A stretch of 64,000 nt of DNA, from positions 10,874,498-10,938,497 of the forward strand of contig JASXTE010000017.1 in assembly GCA_030280995.1 (NCBI GenBank), in the 5' to 3' direction. Both the position numbers and the translations under genes were made by a program. The stretch is from Hemileia vastatrix. Its lineage: Eukaryota > Basidiomycota > Pucciniomycetes > Pucciniales > Zaghouaniaceae. The notes below the pieces were generated by a model that was given only the letters and a program-made list of their open reading frames with translations, did not search any database and had not been told where the DNA came from. This document shows, one piece after another, positions 31,146-42,554 of this stretch. How positions within the stretch are numbered: the stretch's first letter is position 1; each line of letters starts with the position of its first letter.

Positions 31146-31743
31146 CAGCCAGGCTCTCTGCCCCATCATTTCCTGCTCGCTCGTTCACCGCCGTTTCCTC
31201 CTTGCTTCTGTTTCCCAATTTTCTGCTTGTTTCATCACCATTCCACGATTTCCTCCTTCTGCTCAACTATTCGGCATATCATAAGTAAATGCCACCCATT
31301 TTTAATTTGTATTTTTGCATTTGAATCTGTTTTTTTTGATTTTTTAAGACAAACAAAATTCTCATTTGCACCCTTTTTTTCAATATTCAAGAGTGTAGAA
31401 TATCATGCTTCATGCTTAACTCTTTCTCCTAATATTCCAGAGGACAGGGATTGCTTTTTTCGCTTATGAAAATACTCTTAAAATTAATAAAATATATTAA
31501 TTATTTTGCTACACTTTTTTTAATTGTAATCTATTGGTGAAACTAGACATTAGAAAAAGTGGAAAAACTGAGAAACAAATTTTTTTCAAAAAATATGAAT
31601 TTGAAACAAATTCAAGCCTTTCTCTCAAACTTCACTAAAAATTGAGGAATAATCAGCAGCAAAACCAAAGTAAAAAATCAATCATAAGTGAAAGAATTCC
31701 AGATAAAGATAGGAGATCCAAAACAACATTAAAAAAACTTGAC
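31146..31743. other. Spacer between C3 and C4, no gene recognised
   Basis: The left part (31146-31290) is C/T-rich, the rest AT-rich. A 148-codon ORF starting in the C3 LTR is compositional and is not called. Confidence 0.5.
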
Positions 31744-31748
31744 AAAAT

Positions 31749-31857
31749 TGTTGAATACTCAACTGCGCCACAGAAGCATGTATATAAATAGTTAGAACAA
31801 CCTAGAAATATAATTATCTAATTGTGACCCCAAACCACCAAGTGAGCCTGCCTAATA
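31749..31857 (+). repeat. C4 5' LTR (109 bp)
   Basis: Begins TGTTGAATACTCAACTGC, with a short inverted repeat GAATACTC/TGAATACTCAA-like start, and ends GCCTGCCTAATA. TATATAAATAG is a plausible promoter box. Confidence 0.9.
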
Positions 31858-31869
31858 GGTTATGGGCCC
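31858..31869 (+). promoter_or_regulatory. C4 primer-binding site, half initiator tRNA-Met type
   Basis: GGTTATGGGCCC gives the longest match (12 nt) to the complement of the tRNA-iMet anticodon stem-loop among the elements here. Confidence 0.8.
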
Positions 31870-31900
31870 TTAAAGAATTCCCACCTCAAAAAAAACAAAT

Positions 31901-32075
31901 ATCGACCAGTTTCCGTAGGCAATTTTCCTTTTCTCTTTATCGACCAGTTTCCGTTGGCAATTTTTTTTCCTTTTTCTCTTTATCGACCAGTTTCCGTTGG
32001 AAATCTTGCTTTTTTCTCTTTCCCATTCAACTACATAAAAAAAAAATAAATAAAAAATAAGACCAATTTCTGTTG
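31901..32075 (+). repeat. C4 leader tandem repeat, about 40-bp unit
   Basis: ATCGACCAGTTTCCGTWGG starts at 31901, 31939 and 31982, each followed by a T/C-rich filler. A decayed fourth copy (GACCAATTTCTGTTGG) starts near 32061. The array lies between the primer site and gag. A separate (AAT)n microsatellite occupies about 32286-32317. Confidence 0.8.
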
Positions 32076-32283
32076 GATTAAATCCTAAATAATTTCCTTT
32101 TCATTTTTTTATTCTCTCCTTTTCTTTCCTCTTCTTCTTTACTGTTTCTCTCCTCGTTTCATATATTTTTTTTCCAAGACTACCGCGCTAATCCCCTTAC
32201 GGGTGCCGATGTTGGTTTGAGGGAGACGTCCCAACAGTCTTTTGAGTAGTTCTTTTTCTGCGTAGATTTATATACAAAAAACA

Positions 32284-32317
<34 letters not shown>

Positions 32318-32328
32318 TTTTAACCAAC

Positions 32329-33630
32329 ATGGAATCCGGACAACCTCCTCGAGTAACAACCTCAACCCCACAACCTACACCTCCCCTGACTTATGCAAGT
32401 ACACAACAAACCTGACCACCTTCCCAAGCGCCAGATGATGGCAATAACTCTCCCAATGAAGACAATGACCGACTAACTAGAGAAGCCAGAAAAAAAATGG
32501 CCACTGCTCTAGCAAATGTCAAAGCAGAAATGAAAGACTGGCCTCATGCGCTGAAATCCGATGGCTCCAACTATCGCTCATGGCTGCAAGAATTGGAACT
32601 CGTCCTCATCGACTATATTGGAGATGAACATTTCTTCATTCGATCTCGACCCTCATGTAGCTCTAACCCCAAAAAAATAGGAAGAACAATAATACTCAAC
32701 TCTGTCAGTCAAAACCTCTGAAAACAAATTTTAGACAAGCGACCTACCACTGTTGCTTATGCACACCTTCATGACCTCTTCTCCTCAGCTTCTTGTGCTG
32801 CTCAAATGAACATCATCAATAAAATCTGGAACTTAAAACTGAGCGAAACAAAAGACCCATCCCTTCTACAGTCGAAGATGAGAAAAATATTTGATGACCT
32901 AAAAGACCAATCTTTCAAATTCACTGAAGACAGTTTTTTCTCCATAATGTTACAGCATGCTGTAGATGACAACACAAACATACGGCACGAAGTCCTTCAA
33001 GAATCTGAATACCACATGCAAATTGATGGTCAGCCTCCGAATGGTATTGAAATGAACAGACTTATTTCAACGTCATGGGAAAGAGTACACATACACGGTG
33101 CCAAACCAGACAACTACCCAACAACTCCACCAATTGCAAACATGGTAGTAACTGATCCTACTATGCCTACACAATGCCCTGAATCACACAAAAAACACGA
33201 GGCAGATGCGTACGGACAAATGAACTGCTGGAACTGTAACTCAACAAGACACATACAAAAAAACTGTCCTTATCCTCCATCAATCAACCTATGCCCTTAC
33301 TTTCCTCAAAACACATTTCAATCCGGATCAAGATTAAATCCGCAACAGTTTTATCAAAATCCTCCCCCCTCTACCAACTTCCAAATGTCCTTCCAAAACA
33401 CTCTTCACCCATTCCCCATACCTCGCAACCCTCAAAATCATCCCCCTCCTCATTTCTTTGAAAACACACCACCTCAGAAGATGGACTCTTATCGCCCTAT
33501 ATACCCAAGTCAAGGACAAATAAGAGACACCCAGCGACAAGCAAAACCCGAACCTAGATTGGCTAAAATCATGGATCTGGATGACTCTCACGAAGCAGCA
33601 GCAGCTGACTTTGAAAAGCTCAATCTGTAA
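32329..33630 (+). pseudogene. C4 Gag with intact zinc knuckle, interrupted
   Basis: ATG at 32329 starts a Pro/Thr-rich segment interrupted by a TGA near 32416. The capsid-like domain (KSDGSNYRSWLQELELVLID) follows, with a TGA near 32721. From 32806 the frame is open to TAA at 33630 and includes CWNCNSTRHIQKNC (about 33226-33267), a complete CCHC knuckle. The two TGA codons are where Arg would fit, consistent with CGA to TGA. Confidence 0.8.
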
Positions 33631-35757
33631 AATCATGCAAGTACCCCAAGCAGTCAACCTGTTTATGACACAGGAGCAACGCACCACCTAACTGGCTCAA
33701 AAAATGAGTTAGTTGATTTCATTGAACTCCATACACTGATATCTTTAAAAGTTGCAACTAAAAATAGCCCCAATTTCATCACAGGGAAAGGGACTATGCG
33801 TTTCATTGGACTGGCTGGGACAACAATTCTCATTAACAATGTTTATTTCTGTGACAAAGCAAACTGTACGTTGATATCACCCACATCACTTGTATGAGCA
33901 GGTGATAACATGTCATTTGATGAACAGAATAATGTGTACATATTTTTTCAAAGTGAATATATACTAAAAGCAACTTTAACAGTCCGACAATGGCTACTTC
34001 CATTCCCAAAAACTGACAAACATATCCCAACAATCTCACCCATCACAATAAACAAGATTTCTCTACCAGATCCCAACCTAATTTCCGCCACGCCATCCAC
34101 ATCACTAATAAAACCCCACAAGAAACTTTCCAACAAAGATCGCGACACACTCTTCTACTACCATAAACTCTTTGGCCATGCAAGTCTGAGACAAATAAGA
34201 AAACTAATGAGCTCCAGTCTCGCAATAGGACTCCCATCCACCCTTCCTCCAGGCGATATATCTTGTGAAATTTGTCACATATCCAAAAGCACAAAAACTG
34301 CCTCTACATTATCAACAAACCAAACGTTTGGTAAATTAGAACTGCTTACTGCAGATCTAATCGGGCCACTTGAGGAAGTAACCTTCGACAATGGTTTGTA
34401 TGCATTGACTATCGAAGATGTGTGTACAACATACACTGAGTGTCATATTCTTAAACAGAAATCTGAGGCAACCAAAAAACTAATGTACACAATTGAACGA
34501 CTTGAAAATCAATTCCGAACCAAAGTAAAGATATTCCGATCAGACAATGATGGGTGAATTTGTCAATAATAAACTGGAATCCTACCTATCAAACAAGGGC
34601 ATCATTCACGAGCTATCCCTACCTCACTATCATAAACAAAATGGAAAAATTGAAAGAAAAAATCGTTCAGTCTTGGACATAGGCCGCACAATCCTACTTG
34701 ACAGCCAACCCCCAAAATTCTTTTGGGGTTTCTCTTACAAATGAGCTGCATACATTCTCAAACGCCTTCCAAATACAAACTCACCCAACGTCACCCCTTA
34801 TGAGTCACTCTTTGGAACAAAGCCTTCACTCCACCTAATCCGTCCCTTCGGCTCCATAGCTTATCTTCACATACCAAGAGAAGCAAGGCAATAACTAGAT
34901 GATTGAGAAACTAAATCCATATTAATTGGATTCCCAATGGCATCGAAAGGTTGGCTCTTCTGGAACACAGAGTCAAAAAAAGTAATAGCCTCTGCCTGGG
35001 AAACATTCCCAGACAATCCAATCACACCAAAGAAGATGAACATTGATTTCTTGCTCAACAACTGTGAAATACAAACGCCTTCAACTATTCTGTCAACTTG
35101 CATTAATTCTGCACCTCCAGTGGTTCCAACCAAACTCGGTTACTTCACTGCTGAATTACTAGTACAATACCAGGAAGAATTGATTGACACCATTGAAAAA
35201 GCAGCCACCCACCTAGCATCATCAGCACCTAAAACCTTCAAGGAATAATCAAAACTGCCTGAAAGAAAACTATGGCAGCAGGCATGCATTGAAGAAATGA
35301 AAAATTTGAGTAGAATGGATGTATGGTCAAGAGAAACTCCACCTCCTGGCACAAGAATCACAGACACCAAATGGGTGTTCACTGAAAAAACTGATGAAAA
35401 TGGGAACATTATAAAATAAAAAGCAAGGTATGTTTCCAAAGGATTCAAACAAATAGCAGGTATTGACTATAACAAAACCTTTACCCCAACCGCCACATTC
35501 AAATCACAGCGCCTCATGCTAACAGTTGCCGCATTGAATAAATGGCCGGTCCACTCCTTCGATGTGACAGCCGCTTACCTCCACAGTGATTTGCAGGAAA
35601 ATATTGGGGTGAAGGATCCCCCCAGTTTCACCAAAAATGACGGAAAAGCACTAAGGCTAAAAAAGGTGCTTTATGGCACATGCCAGGCAGCTAGGTGCTG
35701 GTGGCTCCACATCTCCTCAAAACTGTGTCTAAATGGGTATACGCTCTCAACTTACGA
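33631..35757 (+). pseudogene. C4 protease, integrase and first part of RT, interrupted by G2
   Basis: The protease YDTGATHH is at about 33663. Pre-integrase (YYHKLFGHAS, CEICHISKSTK), integrase TADLIGPL, RSDNDG (with a one-base shift near 34550) and HKQNGKIERKN follow. RT blocks include TKWVFTEK, HSFDVTAAYLHSD and LYGTCQAARCWW. Stops occur near 33898, 34741, 34892 and 34907. The reading ends at STYD, where the Gypsy element G2 begins at 35758. Confidence 0.85.
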
Positions 35758-36925
35758 TGTGGTAGCCTAAAGTTTAGTACGGCACCTAAATATGTAAATG
35801 GATTTTTTACGGAATGCAAGATTGGTGTTATTATTTTTTATAAAAGGGTTTTATTTAATTTATTGGAGTTTAAAATATGAAGAAATTGGTCACAAGCGAA
35901 TGCCTACACAAAAACAATTTATTTTACGGAGAAAACTTATTTTTACGGTCTGAAAAATTTATAAGTATTAAGTCCAGTCACTCAAGAACCTTGGGAAATT
36001 TTCCCAGAATTTTTACTATTTTTCTTATATTTTTAAATGAATTTTAAAGTTTTATAGAAATATTTACGTTTTCAAAAATTACTTAACTTTGATGAATTTT
36101 CACGGGGTAATTAGAGCTGCGCAGACTACGAAAATTAGTTTGGTATGTAAAGGGGAAGTAGCTCTATTATGTGTAATTTTTCTAGATTTTTTATTATAGT
36201 TTTAAGGTTCTAAATTGAGTCCGGAAGTCCGGACGGACTCCGTTTCGACTCCGTACGGACTCCGTACGGACTCCGCTTTGACTCCGTACGGACTCCGTTC
36301 CGGCTCCGTACGGACTCCGTACGGGCTCCGGATTGACTCTGGAAGAGCTCTGGAGGGGAAAATTTAGGCACGTGACTAGGAATACTTAAGCGCTTCTCAA
36401 ACTCGAAATTGAGGGGGGGGGATACATCATACAGCTTAATCATTGACCACCACAATCTCATTTTTTATTACTCAACAAATTAAAATAACTTGTAATACCC
36501 TTATAACATTATTATTTTTTACATAACATTTTAGAAATACTACTCAACAATTAAAATAACACTTCATACAGGGTATCTTTAGAAAGGTCTTCATCACTGG
36601 GACTTGATTATTGCTGTCTCATAAAAATTCAAATTATTATAAAAACATAAAAGTCAATCTTTACAGATCTTTCACTGGTACACCTTAATTGTTGTTATCA
36701 GTATTTCTTTCTCAACAGCCACTTTCATTAAATCTCAATAAGCGTTAATTATTTTAGAGTTTCATTATTTTCATCAATCAGATCCAAGTAGATTGGTTAG
36801 CTTAGTGATTTAGAATTCCCATTTTGTTATTTTTTATTGGAAGGACGGGGTTTTTCGGCTAAATCCACATATCTCCTCCGGATTCTGCTTACAGCAAGGC
36901 GACTGTAAGAGTTTACCTTACCATA
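35758..36925 (+). repeat. G2 5' LTR (1168 bp)
   Basis: Starts TGTGGTAGCCTAAAG, ends TTACCTTACCATA. It contains the CCGTACGGACT array at 36220-36340. The short ORF 35695-35880 crosses its border and is not a gene. Confidence 0.95.
36216..36345. repeat. GTAC-centred short tandem array in the G2 5' LTR
   Basis: The 11-12-bp unit GACTCCGTACG recurs about nine times with variants (CCGTTTCGACT, CCGGCTCCG). TCCGTACGGA is self-complementary. The 3' LTR counterpart (about 45978-46090) has about one unit fewer, which explains part of the LTR length difference. Confidence 0.9.
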
Positions 36926-36927
36926 GT

Positions 36928-36944
36928 TGGCGCCCAACGTGGGG
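36928..36944 (+). promoter_or_regulatory. G2 primer-binding site, tRNA-Lys type
   Basis: TGGCGCCCAACGTGGGG starts two bases after the LTR. It equals the first 17 bases of the site known to pair with the 3' end of tRNA-Lys(1,2) in several retroelements. Confidence 0.8.
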
Positions 36945-36995
36945 TTCAATTTCTCTAGCTTTCTTTAAAGACTTACTTGGATCAAGAACGTTCTT

Positions 36996-37057
36996 AGCCT
37001 GCAAGAGGCTTATTTTCTGGAACTCTAATTGGATTTTGTTATTGGCCTGCAAGAGGC
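36996..37057 (+). repeat. G2 leader: two copies of the hairpin motif
   Basis: AGCCTGCAAGAGGCT (36996-37010) and GCCTGCAAGAGGC (37045-37057) form perfect short stems with a GCAAG loop, the first followed by TTATTTTCTGG. They lie 50-120 nt after the primer site and just before gag, where packaging signals are often found. Confidence 0.7.
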
Positions 37058-37099
37058 TTGTTATTTTAACGGTTGTTAACGCTTTTCTTATGTTTTGGG

Positions 37100-38287
37100 A
37101 TGTCTTCTACTATTGGAACTGCTGTGTTGGCTGCTGGTGTACCTGTTAGGGCATCAGTAAGGATTGTATCTTGGGTTGGGCCCAAGTTTTCTGGAGATGA
37201 TTTAGAAGGATTTTTACATAGGTATGAAACTGCAGCTGCGATTGATGGTGCTTTACCTTTGGATATGGTGAAGCAGATTAGGTTCTTTATTTTGGACAGA
37301 GAGGTGGAAAAGGAGGTTATTTCTATGGATGGTTATAAAGATCAAGATTGGAGAAAGCTCAAGATGGAAATGGAAAAAAGGTGGCCAAAAGTTTATTCAT
37401 TGGAGGATCTAAAGGATATAGCTAGGAAATGGGAATCAAAAGGTGGTGTAACATCTCTGCATCAGTATCATCAGTTTATGGTTGAATTTCAGGTGGTTCT
37501 GGATTATTTGTTGGAGTATGAAATTTTATTTCATGATAATGCATCAAAGTATATTTTTTGGGATGCTATGGGGGAAAAGGTTAAGAAAGATGTTTTGATG
37601 GTGCTTATTAATGGGAATTTAATGAAGGATCTCCCAGATGGAGAAACTAGGATTCCTGGTATGGAGGTGCTAAAGAAGGTTATTTTGGAACATCTGGATA
37701 CTCATAACTCTGTTGATTTGGACTCTGGAGAAGACACTTTGGTCACTCAAGAGATAGAAGAGGATGGTGTAAAAGAACTAGTTACTGATGAAATTCCGGA
37801 TTCAGCCATTCCTGAAGATATTATTTTTGTTGACTCTTCTGTTTGGAAAGAAGAGGTTTCTGAAGATGAAGATATTATTGTCACTGATGAAGAAAATTTG
37901 GATGTTGGGGATAATTTTGTTTTGGATAATTTGGAATTTTATTTAGAGGAATATTTACCTCAGGTTTTGTCTTCAAAAGCGGAGACTGTCTGCAATTCAG
38001 ATGTGGATATGGTTTATGAATCTGGTATATGTATGGTGGATTTGTTTCAATCTCAGGAAGAGATTTTTATGGAGGATATGGTTTTTCCTGCACTAATAGA
38101 GAGTGTAGTGCCATTGGACAATAGGGTGCATAAAGTGGATGCACTCATATTTTGGAAAAAGGTAGTTTATTTTTTATGTCCTTTTATAGGACAAATTCTG
38201 GGAATTTATTTTTGGGTTTTATGGAATCGGTGGATAAGCCCTTGGGGCAAAATTATGGATTATTTCCAGGGGATATCAAGAATATAA
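37100..38287 (+). CDS. G2 Gag-like protein, 395 residues, no zinc knuckle, hydrophobic tail
   Basis: ATG at 37100 is the first ATG in frame; the ORF is open upstream only to a TTG. The N-terminal half (KFSGDDLEGFLHRYE, DWRKLKMEMEKRW, YHQFMVEFQVVLDYLL) has the helical pattern of a Ty3/Gypsy capsid and matches the G4 fragment at 62834. The centre is very acidic (EIEEDGVKELVTDE and similar). The last 45 residues contain VVYFLCPFIGQILGIYFWVL, long enough for a membrane segment. No C-x2-C-x4-H-x4-C exists. The ORF ends at TAA 38285-38287, three bases before a hairpin copy. Frame -1 relative to this ORF leads to pol. Confidence 0.8.
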   Translation: MSSTIGTAVLAAGVPVRASVRIVSWVGPKFSGDDLEGFLHRYETAAAIDGALPLDMVKQIRFFILDREVEKEVISMDGYKDQDWRKLKMEMEKRWPKVYSLEDLKDIARKWESKGGVTSLHQYHQFMVEFQVVLDYLLEYEILFHDNASKYIFWDAMGEKVKKDVLMVLINGNLMKDLPDGETRIPGMEVLKKVILEHLDTHNSVDLDSGEDTLVTQEIEEDGVKELVTDEIPDSAIPEDIIFVDSSVWKEEVSEDEDIIVTDEENLDVGDNFVLDNLEFYLEEYLPQVLSSKAETVCNSDVDMVYESGICMVDLFQSQEEIFMEDMVFPALIESVVPLDNRVHKVDALIFWKKVVYFLCPFIGQILGIYFWVLWNRWISPWGKIMDYFQGISRI

Positions 38288-38289
38288 TT

Positions 38290-38311
38290 CCTCCGAAATG
38301 AGGATAAACTA
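38290..38311 (+). repeat. Hairpin motif in the gag-pol gap
   Basis: CCTC-CGAAAT-GAGG followed by ATAAACTA begins 3 nt after the gag stop. It might influence stop readthrough, reinitiation or frame change. The position is seen; the role is inference. Confidence 0.6.
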
Positions 38312-38657
38312 CCTAAACTCGGCTGAAATTTTTTTTTATTGTTATGTCTTCAATTTATTCAGGATTCAAATTATTATGGATGCCCTCATTTTTTGGGGTA
38401 GCAGGGGCTGATCGCTCTAATGTTGTAATCTCTCCTCAGGATGAGATCCCGGATTGCAATAGGTCAGCTCACTTGGAGATAATTCAAGTGGATTCTCAAT
38501 TATTTTCTGTTAATATTACTTTCGAGTGCAAATACTTTATGGACTTTTCTATATGTTTATTGGATTTACCCTGTTTTTCTATAAAATTTAAAAATGGTAA
38601 AAAAGGCAACATGGGCCAAATTAGGTTGGATAAAAATTGGAAGGGTATGTTTTATGA

Positions 38658-38875
38658 CCTCCAGCAAGAGGTTAAACTGCAATTATCTCCTTCTATTTTG
38701 GACCTCCAGCAAGAGGTTAAACTGCAATTATCTCCTTCTATTTTGGACCTCCAGCAAGAGGGTAAACTGCGAAAATCTCATCAAAATCAAATAAAAAATC
38801 TCGGTATAATTAAAACACAAAAAAATAATTTTTGTGAAAATTCAATTCCGGTTCTCCAGCAAGAGGGTAAACTGC
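38658..38875 (+). repeat. Four hairpin copies inside the G2 pol coding sequence
   Basis: Copies at 38658, 38703, 38748 and 38853. The first three are 45 bp apart as a direct repeat. Each has CCTC-CAGCAA-GAGG then K TAAACTGC; the fourth has a T·G outer pair. They encode the LQQE[VG]KL repeats. Confidence 0.85.
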
Positions 38876-40853
38876 CAACTTTCTTTACAGGTGATTTACT
38901 GTTGGATAAGGGAAGCAAAGGTGTTGGAAAATCTGTTTATAAATTAGACGAGGGAAAGGAGAAAAGGGTAAAATTTAAAAATGAAATAAAATATTTTTCT
39001 AATTTTTATTATTCTGATTCTGTCGATGAAGAAGATTCATTTGATGAAAGTTTTAATGGCAATACAAAAGTAAATGATTTACCTCAAGCTTATTTAGATG
39101 TGGACGCAGCCAAATATAAGAAAGTAGCAAATAAAGTTCGACCTATTAATGAACCGCTACCTGCTGAATTAAATCCACCTTTGAGAAGACCAAGGTTATC
39201 AAGAGATCCTTATGAAAGTCCCTTGGTAAAGAATCCGCCTGAATTTTCTGAGACGTCAAGAATCACTTTTGAGAGACTGGGTGTTGTTAATTTTGGACCT
39301 GATGGTTGGTTGTCTGGAGAAGAGAAGAAGTTGTTGTTGGATGTGATGGTCAAGCGAGAGAAGGCCATTGCTTTTGTAGAAGAGGAGAGGGGTGTGTTGA
39401 AGCATTCCTATGGGGAGCCTTACAAGATTCCTGTGGTATGTCATGAACCTTGGCAGCAGAAACCGATTCCTATTCCGGCTGCATTGAAAGAAGCTTATAC
39501 CGAAGTTGTCAGAGAACGGATACGCACTGGACTGTATGAGCAATCAACGTCAAGTTATTCTAGTCCGGTATTTTGTATCAAGAAACCGAATGGCAAGCTT
39601 AGAGTTGTTCATGATCTTAGGGAATTAAATAGGGTTACAATAAAGGATGCTGGGATACCACCTAGTGCTGAGGAGTTTGTTGAAGCGTTTGCAGGGAGAG
39701 TGTGCTATGGTTTGGGAGATATTATGGGTGGATATGATGAGAGAGAGTTACATCCAGACTCAAGGCCTCTCACTACATTCGATACACCACTTGGACGTTT
39801 ACAGTTAACAAGATTACCTCAAGGAGCAACAAATTCGGTTGCAGTTTATCAAGCTCAGATGGCTTGGATCCTTCAAGATGAAATTCCACAATACGCTGGA
39901 ATCTTTATAGATGATGGAGGAATTAAGGGACCAACAACCGACTATGATAACCAGGTGTTGGAAGAGAATCCCGGGATACGCAAATTCATTTGGGAGTTTG
40001 CAATTACTTTAGAAAGAATCTTGTTTTGAATTGAAGAGGCTGGTTTAACTATTTCAGGTTCAAAATTTTCATGTTGTGTGCCAGCCTTAGAAATATTAGG
40101 CCATGTGGTATGTAGAGAGGGTAGGATTATGTCCAAGAAGAAAGTTAACAAAATTCAGTCCTGGCCAAGACCCAAGAATACGACCGAAGTTAGAGGGTTT
40201 TTAGGCGTTTGCGTATATGTTAGAATGTTTATCAAAGACTTTTCTTCATTGGCAGCTCCATTGAGGCGGTTAACGAGAAAGGATGCAGACTGGGAGTGGG
40301 ATGAAGAGTGTGAGAAGGCGTTTGTGAAGTTGAAGGAGGTTGTGGGGAAGGATTTAGTCCTGCACAAGTTAGATTATGGAAAAGATGCTGGTAGAATTTA
40401 TTTAGCAGTTGATTCAAGTCAGGTTGCAGCTGGGGCGGTTTTGTCTCAGATGGATAAAGCTGGTTACATCAGGCCAGTTAGGTATGAATCTGTAGTATTT
40501 ACTGAGGTCGAATCAAGATATTCTCAACCGAAATTGGAATTATGTGGTGTGGCGAAAATACTGAAGAAACTTCAGCATATTTTGTGGGGGCAACATTTTG
40601 AGTTGCAAGTGGATGCGAAATCGTTAATCCAGATGATTAATTCCCCAAGTTTACCGAATGCACCCATGACGAGATGGGTAGCTTTTATTCAACATTTTTC
40701 GTTTGATTTAGTTCATAAGCCTGGCAAAACTTTTACTATGCCAGATGGTTTATCAAGGAGACCACCCACTGAAGAATATTCAGACTCAGAGGAGTTCGAT
40801 GAAGATATACCTATTATCAAAGCCAGCACTAAAGGAGCTGAAGACTTTCCATA

Positions 40854-40933
40854 CCTCCCCCATGAGGTTAAACTTGCAGGACTATTGTGTTTAGATTATG
40901 GTGTTGATGACCTCCACCAAGAGGATAAACTGG
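40854..40933 (+). repeat. Two hairpin copies in the RNase H-integrase linker of G2 pol
   Basis: CCTC-CCCCAT-GAGG-TTAAACTTG at 40854 and CCTC-CACCAA-GAGG-ATAAACTGG at 40911. They are read as LPHEVKL and LHQEDKL, so the coding frame is kept through both. Confidence 0.8.
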
Positions 40934-42554
40934 AAAATAGTTTTTATGTTAATAAAGGTGTAGATAAATTCGGCAGAGAGGAGGTAGAAGAAGATGTGGT
41001 GTATGTAGAGGAAAATGGATTGGTAGTGTGGGATAGTAGTAAATTAAGGAATGGTGTATATGTTGGAGAGTTAGAGAATATAAATAAAAGGGTGGATAAA
41101 GAGAAAGTGGTATTTTCAAATACGGTTTTCGAAGGATCCAAAGGTTCAGAAGAAAAACGTCGACATAGCTCTATTAAAGATTTATTTAGGGGTCAACGAT
41201 TATTGGCTCATTCATGTGCAGGTGATATTGGTGATAGAGAAGTCCCTATTGATGTTATATTAATCGATTTTCAAGATGAAGTCTGGGGTCAGACTGGTTT
41301 TTATTTTTTGTTAGTCAAATATTTGTTGACTTTAGAGAGGCCAGAAGATTGTGAAGACGATGAATGGGTGGCTATCAAGAGGAAGTCATCTACGTTTTAC
41401 CTATCTGGTCGACGTTTAATGAGGAGGAGGTATCCAAATCCTCAAGTAGTTATAACTCAACAGAAGGGACAAGAATTAGTTTTGAAATCACTGCATGAAG
41501 ATCTTGGGCATAGAGGTGTTGGAGAAACGTTTAGAAGAATTTCTGATCAATTTTGGTGGCCTGGCATGAAGATGGCTGTTAAACAGTGGGTTCAGTCATG
41601 CGAAGAATGTCAAAGACGAAGTTATTTAAGGCCAAAAGAACCTGGACGCGCGACCGGTGAATATACGCTCTTTGGAAGAGTTAGTTTAGATGCCGTTCAT
41701 ATAAAAGAGGGACGGTATAAATATTTAATTGTGGCCAGAGATGATTTATCTGGTTGGGTAGAGGCAGCGCCTCTTATTAATTTAACTGCCAAAAATGTGG
41801 CAGAATTTTTTTTGAATAATTGGGTATATAGGTATGGGGTGATGAAGTTGGTGACGGTAGATGGAGGTCCTGAATTTGGGACAGAGTTTAAAGAGGCCGT
41901 ATTGAAAGTTGGATCAAAGGTTAGGGTAGCAACCCCATATTATCCTGAAGCTGAAGGCATGGTGGAAAGAGGGCATCAAGTTATTAAGGATGCTTTAGTT
42001 AAAATGTGTGGGACAAGTGCTGAAAAGTGGAGGCACTATTTACCTTTAGTTTTATTTGCTGATCGAATCACTGCCAAAAGGACGACCGGATTTTCACCTT
42101 ATGAACTTGTTTTTGGACAGAAAGCAGTTTTACCGGTTGATTTAGAAGCTGAATCATATCTTGGAGTTGACTGGGACACGGTCAAAACTACTGAAGAATT
42201 ATTGTGTGCAAGAATGATGCAGCTAGAAAAGAAAGAAGAATATTTAGAAAAGGCATATTCGCGGATGATGAAGATCCGAAATCAATCAGTTAGATATTGG
42301 GATGAGCGGTTGGCACATCGATTAAGGAAACCTTTGAACCCAGGAGATATGGTCCTGGTGTATAATAGGAGTTTGGAAAGTCAGTGGGGAAAAATGTTTG
42401 CAGATAGGTGGAATGGACCGTATAAAATCAAGGAGCAAGTTTCCGGCGGTTCATATGTGCTAGAAGAGTTGGATGGAGTAGTATTGAAGAAGAGGGTAGC
42501 GGCCGATCAAGTGAAACGGTTCTATCCTAGAGGCACCAGGAGTGCCGAAGTCTT

